Of a stretch of 41,590 nt of DNA, positions 11,101 through 20,415 are shown one piece after another; the stretch's first letter is position 1, and every line of letters begins with the position of its first letter. The notes under the pieces are model-generated. The model was given only the letters and a program-made list of their open reading frames with translations, made no database searches and was not told the DNA's origin. Source of the stretch: Amanita rubescens (lineage: Eukaryota; Basidiomycota; Agaricomycetes; Agaricales; Amanitaceae). The position numbers were made by a program, and so were the translations under genes. The stretch is taken from positions 1 to 41,590 of the forward strand of contig WION01000464.1 in assembly GCA_015039365.1 (NCBI GenBank). Reading direction: 5' to 3'.

Positions 11101-11659
11101 GCCATCATACGCACATCCATTCTCAACGTCGAACCGGGTATCTGCGTCCAGCTATTCGACTCAATCGACACCGAGTATACTGCACACGCCATCCGACTCG
11201 CTGTCAGGGGGCTCACCATTGCAGATCATCAATGAACAGCCTCGACATCTTCTCGCTGGCGAATCTAGAATCACCCACGCCCAGTCAAACCTATATGATG
11301 GCATTGATGTTACCGTTAAACAACAAGGACCGCGGAGACCCAGTCTCAGAGGCCTGCGCCAGCTGACGATGGACAACATTTCGTTAGGGTCATTAGGAGC
11401 GCAATCGCTCACTCCCACGTCGGCATCTGCCTCAACGTCACATTCGCCAATTACCCCATCGTCCAGTCAGTCCTCGTTTCAGCGATTGTTGTCCAAAGTC
11501 TCGTTGGGGAAAGACAGTAATAAGGATGGTACATCAGGTTTGTCTTCCGTTACGCACGAGCTGCATATACTAAGTCACTCTATAATGGTAGCTTCGGACT
11601 CGGCAAAACGGAAAAAGCGAGACGATGCGTCCGCTCTCGCAACGTTCTCTCCCATCTAA
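8156..11659 (+). CDS. Kelch-repeat and BTB domain protein with long Ser-rich tail (Ral2/LZTR1-like)
   Basis: Six exons (8156-8269, 8323-8461, 8515-9059, 9110-10063, 10119-10323, 10380-11659) give 1078 residues. The N-terminal 400 residues hold kelch blades (LFGGRLVSERR, VVFGGMTNDPEP, LFIIGGQDFNN, each followed by a tryptophan strand). A BTB domain follows at about residues 430-580 (DFEFICDDGRRIPCSRKLLE). Then come a poly-glycine linker and about 420 residues of Ser/Thr/Pro-rich, probably disordered tail. Kelch plus BTB proteins bind partners and often serve as cullin-3 adaptors; in fungi the closest known arrangement is the Ras activator Ral2, which is only suggested here. The first exon is the weakest part: ATG 8156 is the first in-frame start, only 47 bp from the divergent oxidase start. 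Confidence 0.8.
10161..10236 (+). repeat. GGT/GGA triplet repeat coding poly-glycine
   Basis: Imperfect GGT, GGA and GGC triplets fill most of this stretch inside exon 5 of the kelch/BTB gene. They encode a glycine-rich linker between the BTB domain and the disordered tail. It is likely to vary in length between strains. Confidence 0.85.
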
Positions 11660-11854
11660 CCACCCACCTCTTCTTGATGCATTCATGGCCGCTCTATCTA
11701 TTTCACTTTTGCCGGATAGTATATGTTCTTCATCGTTGAATAATCGTGTTGTTGGTTGGACGTATGGATCATGTAAATACTATAACATGCGAATGCTAGT
11801 GATAAAGAAACCCGATTCATTAAGTAATCCCGAACCAATTAATGCAGATTGTCG

Positions 11855-13900
11855 TTAAAAGGCGTCAAACGGCTCGGGTGCGTCTTCATCGTACGGAGGT
11901 TCCTCCCCGAGTGAATCGTCGTCGAGAGGGTCAAGAGGAACGCCGACGTCAATAGGATTCATGTCAATCATTAAAGGGTGCGCAGCTGTGTTATTGGGCA
12001 AGCCATCCGGAATCCGCAGACCGACTTGATCTTGCGGTGCAGCATCCCCTACCACGGCAGGACCAGAGCCCGACGACTGTGAAGGATTTGCGGGACCAAC
12101 AAATGGCGCGGTTGATGGATTTGACGGGTCACCAGTCTGGGGAACTTCACCTTGATTTCCCTGTAAAGAAGGAATGATATGGTTGACTGGCAGTAATAGT
12201 CAGTTTCACGCAGGAATCTGATGACGGGATGAATATGTTACTCACACTCTTTGGCGTGGACTGCATCAAAAGGCTTAATATAGATTCTCTTCGGAAACTG
12301 TTCTACTTACCGAGGATTTTTTGAAGCGCGCAAGCAGCCCCGTCAGGGCAATCCTTCCTTCGAAAAACATTTTCTTCGAGGAAACCCTTCTGACGTTCTC
12401 TAATCCACCATTCTTTCAGTCCATAAAGTAAGACCTCAGCAGCGCACACTCTGCAAATCCTGTTGCGTGGCGCTGACGGATCCGGATCGATGCCGGCCGC
12501 TACGCCATGCACATCGCTAAATAAATCCAACTCTATAAGAGGCTGAAAACCTCTCGGTTGAGCTTGTATATGCGTTATAATCTAGGAACGAACACATTGA
12601 TATGACGTAACATCAGAACACGTCAATTCAATACACACCTCGCGGTAAATGTGCCTTGGAGTTAAGCGTTGGGCAGTAAGATAATCAAACATTATCTCCA
12701 CCTCTACTGTATTCCCATCAAAACAGTCGTATACTTCTGACGATTGAATCAAATCGCCAACGTCGGATAAATTGTGAGGATGTTGAGTGGCTAGCGGAGT
12801 GGCAACGCAACGACCTTGTATTCCGATGCCACAGAATGACACTTGACACAAGTCACACTTGGATGTCGTAGGTGCACGAAGCGCAAGTAAGTTCTCGCTA
12901 GGGCATATGTGAGGCTCGAATTTTTCCTAAGGAGCACCTATACTAACCAATTGCCGCAATGGGCATGGCCTGGAGGCATCCCGTTATCGAGGTGCCAGGC
13001 CCGCGTTGGATCAGCAGCGGGGTCCGGAATGGGCTGCGGACATCTGTACCCGGTTGGATTATCATTGCAGTAGGGGCACGGTCGGGCGAGGTCAACACTC
13101 TGGTTAAGATCAGGGCCCGGAGAGGCTTCTCGTGGTTTAGGAATCTCAGAAACAACTCAATATGGTCACGTAGAATAAGGTGAGATGCGCATACTCGAAG
13201 AGTCTGGCCTGAATAGACCTCGTCGGCTTGCTGCTGCTCTCGCTCAGTTCGTGCTTTGTGTGGTGCAGCCCGGAGAAGAGCATCCAGCATGGTCTGCAAT
13301 GGACGGAAGGGAGCGACAGAATCAGATACACCGCGACAAGCAGGACAGTTTGTTCCTCCGTTCTAAGAGGGTATTAACATGTTAGCAGCATTTCAAACCA
13401 CTGAAAACAAATTGTCGATCGGGATACATTCATCCCGATGTCTCTGAATCAAATTCCCGACAGGACGCGTCAGGGCATCTCGCCCTGAAAGATCATACAG
13501 CATCTTGACACTTACACGAATCCATAGGTAACAGCAACTGTATAATGTTCAGATATAAAATGTATAAAGGTAATGAATGTGTGCCTCACCTTCCGCAGAA
13601 AAAGTGCTGGCAAGGGGTAACGAGTACAGGTCGATAGACCAACTCCGAGCAACACCCGCATTGCAGCTCCGCAGCTAGTTCTTCTATGAGGTTGCAGTTT
13701 ACTGTAAGAGCACTGTAAAATAAACTGTTATCCGTGCTCTCGCCGATGTTCCCCTTTATTCTCTTGCGGCTCCCGTCATTTGCAAGGTCTGATTCACAAG
13801 AAGGCGATGCAGGACGTTTCAAGCTAGTCGGTGGAGGTGGGTAGGTCCGCAAAGTTGGTTCTGAGACAGTTGTCGCCAGCGATAAATAGTCTTCTGACAT
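11855..13900 (-). CDS. CHFR-like RING-finger E3 ubiquitin ligase with cysteine-rich tail domain
   Basis: Eight exons on the minus strand (13900-13590, 13537-13516, 13362-13195, 13144-12948, 12897-12639, 12581-12311, 12260-12246, 12186-11855) give 524 residues. A C3HC4 RING starts near residue 81 (QCGCC, TPCQHFFCGSC, NCPACR) and is split over three exons. It should bind an E2 and direct ubiquitin transfer. The cysteine-rich region after it (RPCPYCN, HCGNC, KCDLCQVSFCGIG, RHIYRE, WWIRERQKGFLEENV) resembles the CHFR tail. No FHA domain is present, unlike human CHFR or fission yeast Dma1. The C-terminus is acidic and Pro-rich. Odd features are a 22-nt second exon, a 15-nt seventh exon, and a 153-bp intron between exons 2 and 3, three times the usual length. 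A checkpoint role is possible but not shown. Confidence 0.82.
13418..13439 (-). other. Perfect hairpin (8-bp stem) in the long CHFR-like intron
   Basis: ATCGGGAT and ATCCCGAT form an exact 8-bp inverted repeat around a 6-base loop. It lies inside intron 13363-13515. See the finding on this intron. Confidence 0.7.
13471..13487 (-). other. Perfect hairpin (6-bp stem) in the same intron
   Basis: CAGGGC and GCCCTG form an exact 6-bp inverted repeat around a 5-base loop, 31 bp from the first hairpin and GC-rich in its stem. Confidence 0.6.
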
Positions 13901-14040
13901 GGCGGTAGATGCAGAAAAGTGACGCAAATGCGGTCTCGATGACTGCTAGGAACCGTCCTTATATGGAAACTCATTTACGAATTTCTTAATGGGGTATCAC
14001 ATCATACAAAATTACGGTAAATAAATTACGGATACAGCTA

Positions 14041-17000
14041 TCAATGTCTTTCGGGCAATTTGGACAACACAGGCGCTAGATTTGAAGGTTGTGGAGGAGA
14101 CACACCGGCAATGCGGCATGCAATTTCAACTTTCTGACGAAGAGTTCCATACTGAATACGTTGATCTTGGGCAGAGGCCATTAGTGTTGAATCTATAGAC
14201 GTAGTAACAACCCCTACCCGGACAAGGCCATACAGACGAGAGACTAAGGAAAATTAGTTGATCGCTAGAATCACTTTATAAGCTATGGATCACATACTAG
14301 TCCACAGCCGCGACAAGGGCTTTGCAAACGTCGAGTGCCGTCATCAACGTTTGGTCATATTCCCATAAACACAGTGCTCTGGATAGGGAGTGAGCTACAC
14401 TGAACGGTAATGTATTTAACTGACCTAATTATCTGCGCCATAAACCAAAAGACGAAGAATGGTCGCCGTACGAGGACATGGTTACTATTTCCTGTAACCG
14501 TGTGTAATCCATTCATAAGCCGTCGCGCAACGGTCGCTTGATGCGTTACTAAATCATCCATTAGACGTGCAATAGATATTGACTCGAAAGTCGTGCGTAC
14601 ACCATTCTTCCGCTTTCCTGCGGTGGAACAGACCATTAACGTTACTGAAGGAAGAATGAGTTCCTTAGAATTGCATAGCAACGAGGAAGGATAATCACGT
14701 AGTCACGAGAGGTATCCAACGCTGGTATTCGTATGAAATGCACATCCTAATGCTGTGCAACATTTAGTGATTTAAAATTGACGCTCTCATGAGTTGCTCA
14801 CTTGAATATGTACTCTCGCGCTACAAAGAGAAAGGTACGTTCAAGATTGCAAGTATGCTTGTCGAGTGCTGCTTCTAACACATCCGTCTCAAGCCATGCT
14901 TTGATGGCAAATTGCGCTTTCTCTGTATCAGAGGCTGTCATATCGGTGCGCATACGTGCACAACCGTGCCACAAAAGATAAGATCGATCATAAAGAGCCC
15001 ATATTGTATCCTTGGAAGATTGAAGTGAGGCGATTGGTGAACGCGCTATACATTCTCCGGAGAACAACAAAGCATACTAACATGGGCATTAGGATTAGCT
15101 GGGAACCTTGGTTTTATGACTCCACGTACATTTGCAGGATTAGAAATAAATAATTCGGGAGCTTTCGCCCGGCATGCTGATATATATGAGACATGTCCAG
15201 CGGCGAGAGACATTGAGCTCCAGCATAGCCGTCGGCATGATTCTTTCCTGATTTCGCCCACTGACCACGTTGCATTCCATGCAGGCGCATGACCCCATAA
15301 AGGTGTGTATTCATTGGTTAACGCCCAATTTGATGCTAATGTCAGTGCTTTGCAACCACACCCAATGTTCGGAGTTGGGGTTGCCGACATGCAGCGTGCT
15401 GAACCGTCGGTTGGGCCTGAAAGGTCTGAACTAGCGTCGTATGTCCAAGCCACTTTCTGAGGCACGGCGGGTACGGAGCGCGGCGAAAAGACGGACGTGT
15501 CCGCGTCATCGGCATCAAGTTGTGTCAAAGATAGACCGTGTATCAGGGAATCCAAAAGAGTCAGGGCGGAAAATGCTCGTGATGCAGAATGCTTAGGGTG
15601 TGCACAGATCTCGAACAAAGCAAGCACCTTCACAATAGGATGAGCCCAATTGAACCATATTAGTGCATTCGACGTACCCAGGCTGCCTGAGCAACTGATT
15701 CGTCGATCCAATGAGAATTGATGCTAGCTTCCAAAGCTGCCTGTGCCTCATCTCTGAAACGTAGTGCACGCATCCGTCCTGGTTCACCACGTTCAATTTC
15801 GGAACTCTGCCAGAAGGTAGCCATTGCCAACAACGCTAGTACCAAACATGGTTGCATGCTTTCTCTGCGCACAGGGTCGCAGAAATTTCCGAAGAATGTT
15901 GGCACATGAAAGAAGGAGAACCAGTAATTTGACTCGCGAAAGACGAATCTCAAGTCAGATATGATGCGCTGAGAAGCTATGTCTCGTTGGGCAGGCATTA
16001 TATGTTGATACCGCGAAGCAGCGGGAGATAGATATAAACATAATAGCGAATCCCACCAGACTTTACGAGCGAAGCTAAGAGACGGTCCCATGTCAATAGC
16101 GTTGCTTTGTTGGGTTTTATCTTTCTCTTCGTCCATCTCGACAAGGTAGTCGTTCCCCGTATCAGAATATGTAATGACATTGCGATACAAATTGGTTGAT
16201 ATAACGGACTAGTTCGCAGTTAGATAGTGATCAGACACAAAGAAGTTAAGACTTGCCTTTCCAAGGGGAAAACTCGCACCGGTGGTTGAGAACATGGGGT
16301 AGTACGTCACATCTGGGTACCCACTTGCGAATGCTGCCAGAGAGTCACTCCGAGGATCTTGTTGAAGAGCTGATAATTGTTGGATGTATGGGACTGTGAG
16401 GCCGCTAGATGCATCGTCAACTCCATAATCATCTCCGACCTCTTGTGTTCGTCGTCGTTTGCGCGGTTGAGGTTGACTAGTATCATCCAACTGATCTGGC
16501 GATTCTCGAACGATGCGTTGACGCGCTCCAGGAGTTTTGTCCGGTCCTCTTCTCTTCGGAAGAGTATCGTATTCACATTGCGAGTTTGCACGTCGATTGC
16601 AATTATGACAAACAGGTTTCGCACCATCACAACGAATTTTGCGAGTGCGACTACAACTCTTGTTTAGCGCAAAGAAGAAACCAAAGTGCGTAGGTATACC
16701 ATTGGAGACAAGCTACATATACCCTTGCACGGGGTTTGCCCTGTGTAGTTGGAGGCTGATCCGGGGCGAGGTTTATCCGGGGTTTCGGGCGCCTGGGTTT
16801 CCGAGGTTTATTGGGTGTTTGAGTGTCAATCGTAGCCAGTTCCTGGTTAATAGCCGAAGTGGTGGCTTGAACAGTTCCCGGACTTGGCGTGCCTGCCTGC
16901 CCACTATTGACAGGGCCTGTGGTGAGCGAGTAGCCTTGGCATTCTGTCGTTGACCACGCGAGATTACTCCCATCCAAGTTCAGTGGAGCGGCTCTTTCAC

Positions 17001-17088
17001 CAGGTGATCGCTTCTCGAAAAGAGGGGTATCGGAAGCAGAGCCATGCCCGGGAGCTATATGCCGAACAAGTGACGAGTTTCTTTCCAT
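14041..17088 (-). CDS. Zn2Cys6 fungal-specific transcription factor
   Basis: Ten exons on the minus strand (17088-16700, 16650-16257, 16208-15678, 15627-15130, 15076-14802, 14752-14699, 14644-14601, 14548-14425, 14378-14298, then from 14243) give about 800-860 residues. The DNA-binding zinc cluster (CLQCRTRKIRC, DGAKPVCHNC, then NSQC; spacing C-x2-C-x6-C-x6-C-x2-C-x7-C) sits near residue 130 and is split by an intron. Basic residues (PRKRRRTQ) follow. The middle region (PVRRESMQPCLVLALLAMATFW, KESCRRLCWSSMSLAAGH, RRPFFVFWFMAQ) is the fungal transcription-factor homology domain. The second intron (16209-16256) has a GC donor (GCAAGT) and a strong CTAAC branch site. The last junction (intron 14244-14297) is one base out of phase with the well-conserved C-terminal frame ending at 14041. 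Spliced as written, translation stops at 14126. The target genes are unknown. Confidence 0.82.
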
Positions 17089-17629
17089 CGGAAAAGATGT
17101 GATAACCAAATAAATGCGCTTCTGCCCCTATGAAGGACTAAGCAATGTTGGCATAGGCCTATATGGCCCAAAGCGAAAGCACGAGAAGAAGAAAAGTAAC
17201 CCGCTGAGAACAGCCTCAGCGCGCTCATGACCTATGTTGACCCATGTTTATAACGGCCGCCTGTCCATCCCACGTATCATCAAGCCGTTTTATGCCGCGG
17301 GACGGTATCTTGTCTTGAGCATACCATACTTATCTAACTGTGGGTACATGAGAAGAGGTTGAGAAGCAATTCCTCCAAACAAAGGACATATCCTGATCCT
17401 TAAATTATGTCTTTGTCTTGTTCACCTTCTCTGAAAAAACAATGCGGTGATGAATGTTACTGACCTAAGTACTTATTCTTTTATGAGGTGGGATCAACGT
17501 TATCTTGGCAACCACCGCTGGCAGCCCTATAGTCTGATTGATGGTATCAAACGGACGTGTCTTTGTTGCGAGTTGGGATCACATTGACAAGGCTTGTGAC
17601 GATACGTCACAGTGTAACATACTTGGCCA
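17089..17629. promoter_or_regulatory. Shared upstream region of two divergent genes, 541 bp
   Basis: This lies between the start codons of the Zn2Cys6 factor (minus) and the SNIP1/Pml1-like gene (plus). No convincing exon or repeat was found. It should contain both promoters, so expression of the two genes may be linked. Confidence 0.6.
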
Positions 17630-18678
17630 ATGCCCCGAGATTCTCGCCCACCCCCAAGGCACCGCGAGCGCCCTGAGAAAGAACGGTCATATGAACAGAG
17701 CGCAAGGCATCATGATGAACATCGTTCATCGAGAAGCAGATATGAGGATGATTCAAGAAGCAAATACACTGATGGTGATACACGAAGTAACATGGAAAGA
17801 ACGCAGTTTAGACGTGATGAACGACGACGGGACTATGACTATCCCGGAGGGTATGGAGAGCGGGAAAGAGAACGCGAGCGTCAGAGAGACAGAGAACGCT
17901 ACGATAGAGAACGCGACAGAGGGCGGTCCGCGTCTCCGCGACGCTCACGTTCAGGCCGGTCAAGAAGCGCTTCACCTGATGCCAGTGAGAAGAACAAGGC
18001 GAAACCGAATTTTGCACCCTCGGGACTCTTGGCTGCGGAAACCAACACGATTAGAGCGACAAATGGTGAAAGTACCGTTCTGAAGTATAATGAGCCTCCA
18101 GAGGCAAGGCGACCGACCGTGGGCTGGCGACTCTATGTATTCAAAGGCGAAGAACAAGTCGGTTAGTCCGACGTGAACCTTCCTGGTGACAATTCTTGAA
18201 ACGCGTCTTTACAGATTTATTACATATAAACAGACAGAGTGCATACCTTATTGGAAGGGATCGACTTGTCGCGGACATCGTGATTGACCATCCGTCTTGC
18301 TCGAAACAACATGCAGTAATTCAACGTGAGCTTAAATCTTGACTTGCGTTGTACAGTGTTAACAGCGTAGGTAGACCGGTTTGTACATGAGAAAAACGAA
18401 TTGGGTGATACTAGAGGTGTAATAAAGTAAGTTCGGGCTGCGGCAGACAAGAGCAACCCTAATTTGGAGTAGGCCGTATGTCATCGATCTCGAGTCAACA
18501 AACGGAACACACGTAAACGGCGTCACAATACCACCATCACGTTTCTATGAACTCAAACAGAGTGACGGTACGGTGTTATTGTTCTCTTCCGGTCGGAATA
18601 TTAACAATTGGCCTCTCAGTGATTAAATTCGGTACATCTGCGCGGGAATATGTTCTTTTACACGATGAGGCGGTCTGA
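17630..18678 (+). CDS. PML1: FHA-domain pre-mRNA processing protein, SNIP1/Pml1-like
   Basis: Five exons (17630-18161, 18215-18325, 18375-18426, 18473-18567, 18620-18678) give 282 residues. The first 130 residues are rich in Arg, Glu, Asp and Ser (RE/RD and RS dipeptides), typical of splicing-associated proteins. A linker KPNFAPSGLLAAETN leads into an FHA domain covering residues 160-282 (YLIGRDRLVADIVIDHPSCS, KQHAVIQHR, DLESTNGTHVNG, VIKFGTSAREYVLLHDE). FHA domains bind phosphothreonine. SNIP1 and yeast Pml1 belong to the RES complex, which helps splice and retain pre-mRNA in the nucleus. The intron ending at 18374 uses the second of two close AGs; the first would shift the frame and bring stops. 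Confidence 0.9.
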
Positions 18679-19221
18679 GTCTTCCAGAGGCGGTGCTTTG
18701 CGGTCACCTCACTAGGCATATCTAGCTCATGTGCTCCGCAACGCTTGAGATGCTGTTGCGGTGTTGCTACTTCCATCATACTTCCGTCACGTGGTTAGCA
18801 TAGATGACCATATTTGGCTAAACTGGTTAGCACAAAACGCGGCGTAGGCGTGCTACAAAGCCTTTCAAGGTAGTAGTATTATTTTAAGCGCTGTGATTAT
18901 AATCATCTTGTCGATCGGATATGCCTCATTTAATCAATCAGGGACTCGCAACCTACTATATCCATGCCCAGCGAGTCAATATGTATAGATCGTGAGAGCG
19001 CCTGATTTATTCTCGATGAAGAACGAGGAGCTTACCGAAACAAATTTTTTTTCTTTAGTATAACGCGAGGCACTAGGGCTATGTCTTCGAACATACGAAC
19101 AAGAAGCGGTCTTTAAGGAGTAAGCTATACCAAACCTATGGTTATGTGGGTCCATGTTCCTATGGACGCCTTCGCGCTATATCATCCCAGCCCTGCTAGC
19201 CTTTGATACCCCAATTCCCCG
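18679..19221. other. Intergenic, 543 bp
   Basis: No gene found. It contains a 12-bp perfect palindrome TGATTATAATCA (18894-18905) and a T-rich run near 19047. A sequence fitting the tRNA A box (18815-18826) has no matching B box. It should hold the SNIP1-like 3' end and the zinc-finger gene promoter. Confidence 0.5.
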
Positions 19222-20333
19222 ATGCCTTCGCTAAGTACTCGCAGTCCTTGCTTTTCAACATACCGACTCCTGTCTGACGAATCCACCGTCAAGACGACGG
19301 ATGCCGGTGTGGACGATGAACTCGAGATTTTACCCTACTTAACCTCCGAGTCCGAGTCCGAACCTTCGTCCCGCGCGTCGTCCCCATATTCTGAATCAGC
19401 GACGTCTTCAGCGACGCCCTATTTGTCTGACGACAAGGAAATAGAGTAAATATGATTTTTCTATGACCATCGGTAGAAGGCTGAATAATCCCTTATTAGG
19501 CCAGAAGAAATACATCACAGAGATGCCACATTCGAACCCTTGACGAAGATTGTGGGGATAGGGATAGACCTGACCCTGCTGTCCGCACCCTGCAATATCA
19601 CCATCCAGGCCCCAATGAAGTGCGAAGTACCTCGACGAAGAATCGAAGCTCGTAAGGCTTCTCCTCCCGCTTCCTTGGGCGACTCCGACTTCGAGATGGA
19701 TGACATCAGTGGTCTCGATGACGATGAATACGTCCCCCCAGAGGAGGCAAAACACAAGAGGGCACTACCCTCGAAGAATCATAAGAGACCATCGAAGAAG
19801 CCAAGAACGGAGTCCACACTCCTTGGTGCCCCCCCGTCTCCGAACGTGACCGTTGGAAATCCGAAGCGCCGTGCCCGCAACCTCCCTTCGTCCGCCGATG
19901 CGGTTGAAGACGAGCTTGAACGGATTTCACGCATAAGGAGTTCGGGGAAGAAGAAGGCGAATGGCAGAAAAAACAAGGAGTTTTCTTGTCATATTTGTTC
20001 CTCACGATCGTTCACGCGACAAAGCGACTTGGTACGACACGTGAACACCCATTACTCGCAGCAGGTGAAATCTACAGTATGCTGCGGGATATCTGAAGAA
20101 GAAGCATTGGAACGTAATATTGACCCCGACCATGTCAGGACACGTCGCTTGGCGGGTGATTTACGAATAGGTGCTTGCGGCGAGACCTTCAGCCGCAATG
20201 ACGCACTTTTACGGCACGTAAGGCTACGGACATCGCAATGTCTTCTGCTAAGTGAGTATTAAAAGCGATAGTCTCTGACAACCTAACCAATCTGAATACA
20301 GGGGCGGGGCAGCTTATTGGTTCTGATTGCTAG
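19222..20333 (+). CDS. C2H2 zinc-finger protein, putative transcription factor
   Basis: Three exons (19222-19445, 19500-20251, 20302-20333) give 335 residues. The first 210 residues are acidic, Ser/Pro-rich and interrupted by basic patches (NHKRPSKKPR, NPKRRARN) that look like nuclear localisation signals. A classical C2H2 finger follows (FSCHICSSRSFTRQSDLVRH, then VNTH). After a gap that keeps a CC pair there is a second, shorter finger (ACGETFSRNDALLRH). The last exon adds only ten codons and is the least certain; without it the frame ends at 20262. DNA binding is inferred from the fingers. The stop is 82 bp from the convergent MON1 stop. Confidence 0.75.
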
Positions 20334-20415
20334 CCTTGCATTTATACATATGTATCACAATAAGGACTGCTAATTCTTGGACAAAATACCCGCAAATACA
20401 AATACCTTTCAATCT

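Noticed and set aside
13363..13515. Box C/D snoRNA inside the long intron
   Set aside because: CTGA and TGAT-like words occur, but no paired C and D boxes with a terminal stem at the right positions.
17538..18083. Long plus-strand open frame (181 codons) overlapping the SNIP1/Pml1-like first exon
   Set aside because: It is a shadow of the Arg/Glu-rich repeat read in another frame. The 17630 frame alone continues by splicing into a complete FHA domain.
18815..18826. Possible tRNA (sequence matches the A-box pattern)
   Set aside because: No B box (GGTTCGA-type) follows within tRNA distance, and no acceptor-stem pairing could be drawn.
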